A stretch of DNA of 64,000 nt, taken from the NCBI RefSeq assembly GCF_002294725.1, contig NZ_NSFT01000013.1, positions 1 through 64,000 of the forward strand, written 5' to 3'. The DNA is from Mesorhizobium sp. WSM4313 (lineage in GTDB: Bacteria; Pseudomonadota; Alphaproteobacteria; Rhizobiales; Rhizobiaceae). Positions 1 through 8,164 of the stretch are shown piece after piece. Position numbers and translations under genes: made by a program. The notes below the pieces were generated by a model, which was not told the origin of the DNA, made no database searches, and worked only from the letters and a program-made list of their open reading frames with translations. Within the stretch, counting starts at the first letter, position 1; the number at the start of each line of letters is the position of its first letter.

Positions 1-539
1 GCCGGGGCTTGCCTGGCGATCCCGACGACACGCACAGCCGATATCTGGAGGCTGAAATCGACGGCCTGGTCGTCGGTTGCATCTACCTCCCGAACGGCAA
101 TCCGGCGCCGGGCCCGAAATTCGATTATAAGCTGCGCTGGTTCGAGCGTCTTGTCGACTACAGCAAATCGCTCTTGGGCGAGCGCACGGTGCTTTGTGGT
201 GACTTCAACGTCGTCCCGACTGAGATCGATGCCGTAGTGCCTCGGCGGTGGTTGGGTGACGCCGTCTTCTTTCCGGAAAGCAGGGAGGCCTATGCCCGCA
301 TGCTGAGCCTAGGGTGGGTCGATGCCATGCGACTAATCCACCCTGGCAAGGGCATCTACACCTACTGGAACTTCTCCTACCGAGGCGGATACGATCGAAG
401 CTCCGGCCTGCGAATGGATCATCTGCTTGTAAGCCCGTCCCTTGCGGAGAGCATTCTGGCCCCGGGTGTCGACGTCGAGACCCGTGGATGGGAAAAGCCG
501 AGCGATCACGCACCCGCCTGGATCGATGTAGGCGGATAA
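1..539 (+). CDS. xth: Exodeoxyribonuclease III, 3' part (cut by window edge)
   Basis: This is the C-terminal part of an exonuclease III/AP endonuclease of the EEP superfamily, which repairs abasic sites and degrades one strand of duplex DNA from the 3' end. The reading frame is already open at the first base, so the start lies outside the window. The visible 178 or so residues hold the family motifs: GDFNVVP (metal and substrate site), the YTYWNF and GLRMDHLL block, and the terminal SDHAPAWID containing the catalytic histidine. All the key residues in view are present, so the visible part looks functional. The next gene runs convergently on the other strand, so this transcript ends near 540. 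The family assignment is very safe; the exact paralogue is not. Confidence 0.9.
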   Translation, partial: RGLPGDPDDTHSRYLEAEIDGLVVGCIYLPNGNPAPGPKFDYKLRWFERLVDYSKSLLGERTVLCGDFNVVPTEIDAVVPRRWLGDAVFFPESREAYARMLSLGWVDAMRLIHPGKGIYTYWNFSYRGGYDRSSGLRMDHLLVSPSLAESILAPGVDVETRGWEKPSDHAPAWIDVGG

Positions 540-589
540 GGCGCTTTGGGCCAAGATCAAAAGGCTGCCCAAGTCCGGAGAAGAATTCC

Positions 590-1447
590 TCAAATCCGCT
601 CACTTGTTCCAACGGGCGGTGTGCGTTTCTGAAAATGACATTCGCGAAAGTCGAGCAATCTTTGGTAGACCTCAAGGTGGCCGGCAAAATTGCGCGCCAG
701 AAACCGCACCAGCTTCGGGTTGTTCAGCAGTCTGTCAAAATAACTCGTAACGGTGATCAGGTTGAGCGCCGTTGCGCCATGTGTGCTTTCGGCGCTTAGA
801 TATTCATGGCTGACCTTGGCCAGGTCAGTTTCCATGGCAGCCAATTGCGATGAGGAAATGCCCTCATATTCCTTTCGGCGAGCGAAGGGATCGGCGAGTT
901 GCGATCGTGGTGTCAGCGCGATCAAAACTCTCACCACTCGAAATTGCACGCGGTCCAAGGCTAGCATGAGACGCACGATTTCAACCTGCCGGCTGGGCAC
1001 AACCTCTCGCAACATCGGGAAAATCTTCAAGGGGGCACCAAAATCGTTCAGGAGGTCAAAAGCTTCGAGACAGACACCCCCGACAAGCTGCGGCTCGGCC
1101 GGGAAACTAAACGGGCCTTGCTGTTCCTCAGGATGGGATTTGGGTCCGTTTGTCGAAAATTGCGTCAGGATCCAAGGCAGCGTCGCGAGATCATGCGCCT
1201 GCAGCAAAGCGCGGAACGGAGCGTTGGTTAGGATCTGACCGGTGGCGGTGACGACGCTTTCAAGTTGGTGCTGCGCTGCGTCGGCTTCTCTGATGAAAGC
1301 CTGCATATGGTCCAACTCGCGCTTGTAGGTCTGCAAGAACGCCGGACCACGCAATGGATTCAGAGGTGCCTGCAATTTGTCAGTCAGACGAATGGCGTGT
1401 CGGTTGTTCTCCACGAAGCGACGCAGTTCGGCCTTGGTCATTTTCAC
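590..1447 (-). CDS. RepB C-terminal-domain protein paired with a serine recombinase
   Basis: The protein has 285 residues. The second half resembles the RepB plasmid-partition C-terminal domain: LTPRSQL, then an amphipathic helix with AAMETDLAKV, then the LLNNPKLVRFLARN block before a short tail. The ParB-type N-terminal nuclease-like domain of true RepB/ParB is absent, so this is not a complete partition protein. The start is GTG, and GTGA overlaps the stop of the upstream recombinase by four bases, which implies translational coupling; an in-frame ATG two codons later is an alternative start. Because the two genes are coupled, I infer that this protein assists the recombinase, for example as a DNA-binding accessory or directionality factor. 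No function is shown by the sequence itself. Confidence 0.7.
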   Translation of the reverse strand: MKMTKAELRRFVENNRHAIRLTDKLQAPLNPLRGPAFLQTYKRELDHMQAFIREADAAQHQLESVVTATGQILTNAPFRALLQAHDLATLPWILTQFSTNGPKSHPEEQQGPFSFPAEPQLVGGVCLEAFDLLNDFGAPLKIFPMLREVVPSRQVEIVRLMLALDRVQFRVVRVLIALTPRSQLADPFARRKEYEGISSSQLAAMETDLAKVSHEYLSAESTHGATALNLITVTSYFDRLLNNPKLVRFLARNFAGHLEVYQRLLDFRECHFQKRTPPVGTSERI

Positions 1448-3009
1448 GGAATTGCCGAAATCGACTGTCGCCTCGCCATCTCCACCACCGGATCGAGCGA
1501 GGCGAAGAGGAAGGCATCAAGGCGCACGCCGTTGTTTGCGTTGAGCATGCGAGGGGCGGATTGCGCTTCATGAACGGGCGCAACGAGGAAGTCACGAACG
1601 GTTTGATGGTCGGGCTTCATTCTTATCAGAATCGTCACATCTGGCCCGACGAGGCCTCGGTTCCAAAATATCCAGCGTGGGTAGCCGGTGACGATAATCC
1701 GATAGCGCGCGATCCATATCGCGACGGAGAATTCTTCATTGACGCGCAAAAGCTTCGTTTTGGGATCGTACAGCGCCGAACCACCGACCTTGTCAATGTT
1801 GGACATCAAGTCTTCGACGACTTGCTGCCGAATCTGTTTGAGCCGGTTGCTGATATCGAGTTTGAGATAATTCGCCGACCCGTCGTATCCAATCAACTGG
1901 TAGGCGGCCTTCATGCTTCCAAATCGGTGCCAGTAAATGCCGGCTGAATGACAGCCGGGGGCGGCGTCAATGATCGGGCTCGACAGCTTCCCCCGCTCTT
2001 TCAGGAGCTTGGTCAGGTCGGCCAGCAGTTCCTCATCGGGTTTGAGGTAGGCGCGCGCCCGCTTGATAGCTTGGGCGCGATCGAACAGCGCCCGGGTCAC
2101 GAGCGGCTCGATGACATTGTCGGCGCGAACAAATGCGCTTGGCGGATTTCTTACCCGGTCGTGCAGAAGCCTATGGGATATTCGGTTCCAGACATTGTTG
2201 CCGATATATTTTTCGCTGGCCAGTATCGTGCCAACGCAAGCTTTGGTCCATGGTCGTCCGCGTTCAGTGAGCAGGCCGCGAGCGTTTAATGCAGCCGCAA
2301 TTTCGGCTTCCGTTTTTCCCTTTTTCACGAATTGATTGAAGATCCATCTTACGGTCGAGATCTCGCTTCTTGGCCCCGGGACCAGAATCACTCGGTCGCT
2401 GGCCAGCCCTTTTCGCTCGTTGCGATGAAGCATTGCCTTAGGATTTCCGGCACCGTCGACAAGAAGGCGCCTGAAGCCATAGCCGGCGGGGCCACCGCCG
2501 CTGAAACCCAGCGCGACTATTCGGCTTTGACCGACGAAGACCCTGTTCGACAGCATGCGGCTGTACTCCGCGGCCATGCTGCGTTTGATTGCCTTCAGGA
2601 CGTCGGAGCCGATGCTGCCATCGTTGACGAACAGCTCGGCGCAGAACTCGATCCGCACGCCGGCCATCTGGCATCGGTACTCATAAGTGGCGCTTTCGTC
2701 GGTGTTCTGGAACCGCCCCCACCGGCTCACGTCATAGACAACGACGGTTTCAAACTCGGCTCGCCGGCTTTCCACATCTTCCAACAGCCGCCGCAGGCCT
2801 GGGCGCCCCACGAGGCTGAGGCCACTTCGCCCGGGATCTTCATAGGTTGCAACAATGTCGTAACCCATGACGTTCGCATAATTGCGGATTGCATCTCTCT
2901 GGTTGTCGATCGAGTAAATCTGCCTCTCTGTGGACATGCGCAGATACTCGGCCGCACGAATCCTTGGCCTCCCAAGGGGGCCGGCGAGAGCCGTTGCTGA
3001 CTTGTCCAT
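1444..3009 (-). CDS. Large serine recombinase (resolvase/invertase N-terminal domain)
   Basis: A 521-residue site-specific recombinase of the large serine family. The resolvase catalytic domain spans about residues 18-165, with the nucleophile Ser26 in YLRMSTE and the downstream VVYDVSRWGR and AAEYSRMLS motifs carrying the active-site arginines. The recombinase domain follows at about 190-300 (GFSGGGPAGYGF, then ALNARGLLTERGRPWT). The C-terminal third has no visible Cys-rich zinc ribbon; it includes a segment resembling a small DNA-binding module around GIYWHRFGSMKAAYQLIGY. It overlaps the RepB-domain gene by four bases. Such enzymes integrate or excise mobile DNA between short att sites. No att repeats were identified beside it. 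The gene looks intact. Confidence 0.85.
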   Translation of the reverse strand: MDKSATALAGPLGRPRIRAAEYLRMSTERQIYSIDNQRDAIRNYANVMGYDIVATYEDPGRSGLSLVGRPGLRRLLEDVESRRAEFETVVVYDVSRWGRFQNTDESATYEYRCQMAGVRIEFCAELFVNDGSIGSDVLKAIKRSMAAEYSRMLSNRVFVGQSRIVALGFSGGGPAGYGFRRLLVDGAGNPKAMLHRNERKGLASDRVILVPGPRSEISTVRWIFNQFVKKGKTEAEIAAALNARGLLTERGRPWTKACVGTILASEKYIGNNVWNRISHRLLHDRVRNPPSAFVRADNVIEPLVTRALFDRAQAIKRARAYLKPDEELLADLTKLLKERGKLSSPIIDAAPGCHSAGIYWHRFGSMKAAYQLIGYDGSANYLKLDISNRLKQIRQQVVEDLMSNIDKVGGSALYDPKTKLLRVNEEFSVAIWIARYRIIVTGYPRWIFWNRGLVGPDVTILIRMKPDHQTVRDFLVAPVHEAQSAPRMLNANNGVRLDAFLFASLDPVVEMARRQSISAIP

Positions 3010-3072
3010 CGCCTTGCACCGTCGTGCTGGTGCCTTAAACTAGCGGTCGATGACCGTGCGGCAAGGGAACGG

Positions 3073-3333
3073 AATGCGCCAATACGTCGGGATGATCCAC
3101 AAAGGGGACGCCAGCGATTACGGCGTGTCCTTTCCTGACTTCCCGGGATCGTCACCGCCGGCGCAAGTCTCGAAGAGGCGCGCGAATTAGCCGAACGGGC
3201 TCTCGCTTTCCACGTTGAAGGTCTGATTGACGATGGCGAGGCCGTCCCAGCACCTACCTCGCTTAAGCAGGTAGTAGCAGACCCCGTCAATCGGGAACTC
3301 ACAACCATCATGGTCCCATTGAGGACTCGCTGA
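3073..3333 (+). pseudogene. HicB-family antitoxin remnant, frameshifted
   Basis: The first frame reads MRQYVGMIHKGDASDYGVSF PDFPG and then leaves the family pattern. Moving one frame at about position 3149 restores IVTAGASLEEARELAERAL followed by the VPAPTSL stretch, which is the conserved HicB fold. A one-base deletion is the simplest explanation. The restored frame ends at a TGA at 3333 and lacks the C-terminal ribbon-helix-helix DNA-binding segment of many HicB proteins, so the gene is probably also truncated. No hicA toxin gene is visible on either side. It lies just upstream of, and divergent from, the serine recombinase gene. Confidence 0.6.
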
Positions 3334-3508
3334 AGGCTTGCTGCGAGAGAGCTCCCTTTTCGGTTTGGCAACCATGGCGTTCAACCGGCGGGAAACCGTG
3401 ATTCACTTCGTGAGCGGGCTCTGCCGCCGTTCCGCCGCAATGCGACCGCACTCGGGCTCTGTTCGCCCCAGCCTGTCAGTCACCCGGGGCTTCAGAGGAG
3501 TTCTAGTG

Positions 3509-3826
3509 ATGATCATCAAGAAGGCTATTCTGGCGGTGCTGATGACCGCGGCTCTTGCCGGCTGCGAGACACAGACCGAAGGCCAGCAGCGGGCCACCAC
3601 CGGCGCGTTGATCGGAGGCGCCGGCGGCGCGCTGGTCGGTCAGGCGATCGGCGGCAACACCAAAAGCACGGTGATTGGTGCCGCGAGCGGCGCACTTCTC
3701 GGCGCCGTGGTCGGCTCAGCCACCACACCGCAGCGCCGTGGCGAGCAGCTCTGCCGCTATCAGGACCGCTACGGGCGCATCTACACCGCGCCCTGCGACG
3801 ACCGCTACTACAACGGCAATTATTGA
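3509..3826 (+). CDS. Glycine-zipper lipoprotein (17 kDa surface antigen-like)
   Basis: A 105-residue outer-membrane-type lipoprotein. The N-terminus is a signal peptide with the lipobox LAGC, so Cys19 would be lipidated. The middle holds a glycine-zipper 2TM-like segment rich in GGAGGALVGQAIGG repeats, as in the Rickettsia 17 kDa antigen/OmpA-like zipper family. The C-terminal tail (CRYQDRYGRIYTAPC) carries two cysteines that may pair. The start ATG is chosen because GAGGAG precedes it at a good distance; GTG immediately before is possible. It stands alone, with an inverted repeat just downstream. The family is clear; the function beyond envelope structure is unknown. Confidence 0.8.
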   Translation: MIIKKAILAVLMTAALAGCETQTEGQQRATTGALIGGAGGALVGQAIGGNTKSTVIGAASGALLGAVVGSATTPQRRGEQLCRYQDRYGRIYTAPCDDRYYNGNY

Positions 3827-3840
3827 TCCTGTCGGGTTTT

Positions 3841-3878
3841 CCTTCTCCCCGTTAACGGACTTCGTGACGGGGAGAAGG
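3841..3878. repeat. 12-bp inverted repeat CCTTCTCCCCGT/ACGGGGAGAAGG
   Basis: Perfect 12-base arms flank a 14-base loop directly after the lipoprotein gene. The stem could stop transcription, but no U-run follows, so it is not a classical intrinsic terminator. Short CCTTCTCCCC-type palindromes are common intergenic repeats in rhizobial genomes, which is the likelier identity. Confidence 0.6.
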
Positions 3879-4004
3879 TACCCTCCCGTTTCCGGGGGAC
3901 GCATACCACTAGCGTGCGCCGCAAAAGGTTCTTGTGCGACGCAGCAATCAATGCGTAGATTGATTTGGGCGACTTTGGCGGGTTCGGGATGACCGGAGAT
4001 CGGT

Positions 4005-5102
4005 TTGAGACCGGAGACGACCCACTTCGACGCGCTTCACGGTTTGCGTGGCATCGCCGCTGTTCTGGTGATGCTTGGACATTTTCGCGAGCTGACGGCG
4101 CAGCACTTTGACCTGGCGCCGTCGGGTTTCCTCGCAGTCGACTTGTTCTTTCTGCTGAGCGGCTTCGTGATTGCCCACGCCTATGACGAGAAGTTCCGAA
4201 AAGGGATGTCTTTCCGGGAATTCGCGGAAACCCGCATCGTCAGGCTCTACCCGTTATATTTCGCCGCCATAGGTATCGCCATGGCCGGCGTGGGCGTGTC
4301 CATCGCGATGCACGGGCTAGGCTCGTATTCGCGGCTGGATTTGTTTGCGAGCCTTGCCTTTTCCCTGCTTTTCCTGCCGACGCCGCCGACGCTTTCGATC
4401 GTTCCAAGCGTGCTTTTTCCGCTTAACGGTCCGGCTTGGTCGCTTTTCTACGAACTGGTCGCGAACGCTTTTTTCGCCGCGCTGGCCTTGAGGCTTACCG
4501 GCCGCTTGCTCATCGCTATTTCCGGCCTTGCCTTCGTGGCGCTGGCGCTGATGGCCTGGGACGGCATGATGATCGGCGGCGGCGCCCATTGGCACAGCAC
4601 AATCGCTGGTCCCGTCCGGATCGCCTTTTCCTTCTTCCTCGGCGTTTATCTGCGGCGATACGCGCCCGGGGAAAGCCGGGACGGCAATCTCTACATGCCG
4701 TTTCTCCTGGCGCTTTGCGCCGGGCTGATGATCTTCCGTCCCGCCACAAATGCGCAATTGTACGATCTGGCGATGATAGTGCTGGTCTGGCCCTGGCTTG
4801 TTCTGACGGCTTCCCGCTTGCGGCTCTCGGGCTTCTGGCGCGCAATCGCCCTGTTCTCCGGCAACATCTCCTACGCCATCTATGCGCTCCACACGCCGCT
4901 GACCTGGATGGTGAACGTCCTGGACGAGTTCGCCACCGGAACTCCGTGGAACCAGCACGGCCTGACGTTCATCGTGGTGACATCCATCCTCGTCATCGCG
5001 GTTTCGACATTCGCGCACTATGTCTACGACAAGAATGCCCGCACCCTGCTGCGGCATCTGCTTTCGCTGCGGCGCACACGCGAAGAGGTGACGCAGTTCT
5101 AG
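4005..5102 (+). CDS. Acyltransferase 3 family membrane protein (OafA/YrhL-like)
   Basis: A 365-residue integral membrane O-acyltransferase, predicted to transfer an acyl group (often acetyl) to a surface polysaccharide, lipid or similar acceptor. The family signature is at the N-terminus: FDALHGLRGIAAVLVMLGHF with the catalytic-site histidine, followed by DLFFLLSGFVIAHAY and the arginine-rich ETRIVRLYPLY. About ten hydrophobic helices follow and the C-terminus is short and basic, with no SGNH domain. Translation probably begins at TTG, since no in-frame ATG precedes the motif and GGAG lies upstream. It is convergent with a second acyltransferase of the same family. The acceptor cannot be predicted. 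Confidence 0.85.
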   Translation: MRPETTHFDALHGLRGIAAVLVMLGHFRELTAQHFDLAPSGFLAVDLFFLLSGFVIAHAYDEKFRKGMSFREFAETRIVRLYPLYFAAIGIAMAGVGVSIAMHGLGSYSRLDLFASLAFSLLFLPTPPTLSIVPSVLFPLNGPAWSLFYELVANAFFAALALRLTGRLLIAISGLAFVALALMAWDGMMIGGGAHWHSTIAGPVRIAFSFFLGVYLRRYAPGESRDGNLYMPFLLALCAGLMIFRPATNAQLYDLAMIVLVWPWLVLTASRLRLSGFWRAIALFSGNISYAIYALHTPLTWMVNVLDEFATGTPWNQHGLTFIVVTSILVIAVSTFAHYVYDKNARTLLRHLLSLRRTREEVTQF

Positions 5103-5156
5103 CCGAAGGCCTGCCGGCATGGCTTGCGATCGGACACGCGCTAGTCGGTGCTGATG

Positions 5157-6329
5157 CTACTCGGCGGGACTTGGCTTAAGCGCCGGCTTCTTCCGCGCGA
5201 ACCGGCTCAGCACCGCCCGGCCGAGTTGCTGGCCGGGCATCTCGATGACCCTGTAGGTGACGAAGGAGAGAAGGATGACCGACGGCAGCACGATCGCCAG
5301 CACGATGGCGAAGCGCAGCGGCGCGCCGAGGCCGTCGCCATAACGGGTAATCACGAAGCCCGCCACGGGCTGCAGAGTGAGAAGATGGATCAGATAGATG
5401 CTGTAGGACAGTTCGCCGAGCACATGAAAGATGCCTCCGCCCAATGCGACGGCGACTTTCCGCGCCACGGTGCCCGCCTTGCCAGGCAGCATCCGATAAA
5501 GCACGAGGGCAAAGAAGCCCAGCACCAGCGCTTCGCGTATCAGGAATTTCGAAAGCCCGTAGCCGTCGCCAAAGGGAATCGCAGCAAGCGCCATGGCCAG
5601 GGCCAGATGCAGCAGTGGCCTCGGTTGGCTTTGTGCCAGGACGCCCGCCAGCAGCATGCCGCAAAGAAATACCTGGATCTTCAGCGGCAGGAAAGACGGC
5701 ATCGGGAAATAGACCGACATCGACTTGAGGAGCGCCACCGCCAGGCCGCCGAGGGCCGTCACGACTAGGGCGCTCCATATCCAGTCGAAGCGGCGCACCA
5801 AAAGCATCAGCGCCGGGAAGACTGCGTAGAACTGCATTTCCAGTCCCAGACTCCAGTCTGGCAGCGGCGTGCGGTAGGCGAGATTCGGAGAAAGGCCGAA
5901 CAGGAATGTCAGGTGGGCGAGGATGTTCTTCAGGCTGCCGTCGAGAAAGCGCTCGGGCGCCTGTGGCGCGCGCTGCAGGAAGGCATCGATGACCGTCCGT
6001 GAGTCATAGAGATCGGGCCCGAGCGCCAGTGCGAAGAACAGCATGACGTAGAACAGCGGCGCGATGCGAAAATAACGCCTCGCCCAGAATTTCAGCCAGG
6101 TCTCAGGCCGTTGCCAAGGCTCCTTGGCCTGGCGCAACTGATAGTGAAACACCATTAGGAAGCCGGACAGCATGATGAAGAGATCGACGCCGAGCGCAGG
6201 GTCGCCAAGCACCGGAATATGCCAGCCGGTCAACAGCAGGCAATGACCGACCAGCACCCACAGCGCGGCGGTGGCGCGAAGGCCATCCAGGCATTCGATG
6301 CGCGATGACTCGGCAAGGCTATTGTTCAT
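5157..6329 (-). CDS. Acyltransferase 3 family membrane protein
   Basis: A second, only distantly similar acyltransferase 3 protein of about 390 residues. It has the same N-terminal signature (IECLDGLRATAALWVLVGHC), DLFIMLSGFLMVFHYQ and the RRYFRIAPLFYV arginine segment, then multiple membrane helices and a basic C-terminus. I start at the ATG giving MNNSLAESSR; a second ATG five codons upstream is in frame. Both ATGs sit inside a near-perfect 19-base palindrome, so a regulator could cover the ribosome-binding region. The gene faces the other acyltransferase tail to tail. The acyl acceptor is unknown. Confidence 0.85.
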   Translation of the reverse strand: MNNSLAESSRIECLDGLRATAALWVLVGHCLLLTGWHIPVLGDPALGVDLFIMLSGFLMVFHYQLRQAKEPWQRPETWLKFWARRYFRIAPLFYVMLFFALALGPDLYDSRTVIDAFLQRAPQAPERFLDGSLKNILAHLTFLFGLSPNLAYRTPLPDWSLGLEMQFYAVFPALMLLVRRFDWIWSALVVTALGGLAVALLKSMSVYFPMPSFLPLKIQVFLCGMLLAGVLAQSQPRPLLHLALAMALAAIPFGDGYGLSKFLIREALVLGFFALVLYRMLPGKAGTVARKVAVALGGGIFHVLGELSYSIYLIHLLTLQPVAGFVITRYGDGLGAPLRFAIVLAIVLPSVILLSFVTYRVIEMPGQQLGRAVLSRFARKKPALKPSPAE

Positions 6330-6345
6330 GCTGCAATGCAGCATG
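6327..6345. promoter_or_regulatory. Palindrome over acyltransferase start codon
   Basis: CATGCTGCAATGCAGCATG is an inverted repeat with eight-base arms (CATGCTGC/GCAGCATG) around three bases. It covers the start codons of the acyltransferase read leftwards. It could be an operator or a hairpin that hides the start. This is inference from symmetry only. Confidence 0.4.
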
Positions 6346-7638
6346 GCGAGCGAGGCGCGAATGTCAACCCGCGATGGTCATCATCTGAAACCTTGTTGCG
6401 GTCACTTCCGACCAACATCCAGCAGATAGCGACCGCGCAGGTTGCGTAGCTCCGCGACGCACGAGTCCGGTTCCGTCGACCATATGGCGCGACTCAGCAA
6501 CGACGAAGACTATCCGCTGATGGTTTGGCCCACGCAAAAGCGGGGTTAATCCCGGCCTCCGAGCAGAATTTTCGAACGGCCTGCCCGGGCCGAATGGGAA
6601 AGGTGGATTTTTTGTATCAACTGAGAAAAGAGTCGGCCGAGGCGTCCGCAGCAGAACGTTCGGCTTCTTCTCTTGCCGCATGACGGCAGGAATGCTGGGG
6701 CTCCGGCACTTCGGGTCAGACGGAGGGCGAGTAACACTTTGCCGCTGTCGCGAATTTTCCGCTTCGCCGGCAGTCTGCCCACATACGGCAAAAGGCTCGA
6801 TCGAGCCGTTTATCGTGTCCATTCCAATAACAGCAAGGCGTCGTGAGCTGAATGGCTGATTTACCAATTGGACGCCAGAAAGCTGCCGATCTGCTCACGG
6901 CCCCAATTCGGTCATCTCGGACATTCATTTGGGAGGCCGTTCCCTGGAGGCTACCGGATGACATTTGGTGAAGCTCGGAATGCGGCGATAACGCGGTAAG
7001 CACTCGGTTTGGCGGTGGTCTGCCGAAAATCACAATTCTGAAAGCGGTGCCGACTCCCGGGTATCTGCGCCATCTCGGAGTCCATGGCCGATCAAACTCT
7101 GACGACCAGCGAATGTCGGTTTCGGTTGCTGGGCGTCCCGCAACCAACGTACTTGCAATGCGTCATCTTTGCAGTGCAGGTAGGCCGAGCTCAATCTGTG
7201 TTCTTTGTGTTCGGTTCGCCAGACCATACGAGAGAGTACGAAGGATATGGATTGGCTAACCATCCGCTAAACCATTGATTTTCTTTAAGTGTCTCACACC
7301 CTCCCGGGCGATGTCCGGTCGACTGCCTTGCCCTGCTCACCTCTGCCAGGGATGAACAGTCGATGCCCGATTCATCTCTGGTCACGTCGGATCCATCGTG
7401 AATATCGAAAAAGAACAACGGCCTACCCAGGCACTCTGAGATATTCTCTAGTCTCCCGGTCCAACTTTTCACCTAAATAAATGTTCCTGCGCGTTCAAAA
7501 AGCCCATGTTGTTTGCGCAAACCTCAAATGCGAATGCGGACCGCCCCTGGAAGGCCTAGAGATCGTGTGTCGTCCGGTTTGTCATGGCGCACGGACGCTG
7601 GGAGCAAATAGCACTCTCGCCAATGACGAGGCGCTGAG
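6346..7638. other. Stretch of about 1.3 kb without a recognisable gene
   Basis: Several open frames cross this stretch on both strands, but their translations are low in family character, rich in Arg, Pro and Ser, and none has a convincing start with a ribosome-binding site. I recognise no protein family, RNA gene or terminal inverted repeat. It may be decayed coding DNA. Confidence 0.5.
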
Positions 7639-7854
7639 ATGCACACCGAAATCCTAGAATCGTCCGACCTCGAAATGCTCACTCGCGTTCTGCACCACCT
7701 GTGCAAGCAGGAGGGACATCAACTGGACTCGGGTGATGCGCAGAACGTCGCCGCCAAACTGGTCTATCTCTTCCAGAGCGGGATGGTGGATGAGTTTGAC
7801 CTCATGGACACCATCGAAGCCTGGTCGCGCGAGAACCTGCGCCGCTTTGGGTGA
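7639..7854 (+). CDS. Small conserved-looking hypothetical protein
   Basis: A 71-residue acidic protein (MHTEILESSDLEMLTRVLHH at the N-terminus). It is rich in predicted helix, without membrane segments or cysteine pairs beyond a single Cys. A GAGG sequence lies upstream of the ATG at usable spacing and codon use is typical of the neighbourhood, unlike the preceding stretch. It has the look of the short cytoplasmic proteins found next to stress genes in rhizobia, but I do not recognise a named family and assign no function. Confidence 0.6.
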   Translation: MHTEILESSDLEMLTRVLHHLCKQEGHQLDSGDAQNVAAKLVYLFQSGMVDEFDLMDTIEAWSRENLRRFG

Positions 7855-7909
7855 ACAGCCGCTCCTCAGATAGCAAAATCGACTGCATGGTGCGGCGCAA
7901 GCTGCTAGG

Positions 7910-8164
7910 TCAAGCGGGCGTCCGCGACAGCCGCTTTCTATTCGCCCTAATCTTCCCCCCGTAGTAACTTGGGAGCTTGTCTGCTGATGCGCCCATCGCG
8001 AGCATCACAGTTGCGCGGCCGGCAGCCTCGATTTTTTCACTGATCATCAACTTAGCTTCGCGTTCAGCCGCTTTGCCGCCGTTGACAATTCGCATACCTC
8101 GAAGCCAGATCACTTGCTGCGCCTCCAGTATGGAAAGAGAGAGATCGACCCATGGGTTGAACAT
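7910..8164 (-). CDS. Small hypothetical protein (phasin-like or antifreeze-annotated family)
   Basis: An 84-residue protein beginning MFNPWVDLSLSILEAQQVIW, with a helix-rich body (EREAKLMISEKIEAA) and a basic tail. Short proteins of this pattern occur widely in alphaproteobacteria under uninformative names. The start is set by GGAG six bases before the ATG. The end of the preceding SDR frame runs about 100 bases into this gene in another frame, so the SDR reading frame, rather than this one, is suspect at that point. The function is unknown. Confidence 0.6.
   Translation of the reverse strand: MFNPWVDLSLSILEAQQVIWLRGMRIVNGGKAAEREAKLMISEKIEAAGRATVMLAMGASADKLPSYYGGKIRANRKRLSRTPA

Noticed and set aside
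6364..6867. Minus-strand open frame of 167 codons in the gene-poor stretch
   Set aside because: Arg/Pro/Ser-rich with no domain; probably not coding.
6780..7150. Resemblance of this stretch to 16300-16530 and 19620-19890 as a repeat family
   Set aside because: Only short motifs (for example GGGGCCG and GGCAG) are shared; no alignable repeat could be established by eye.
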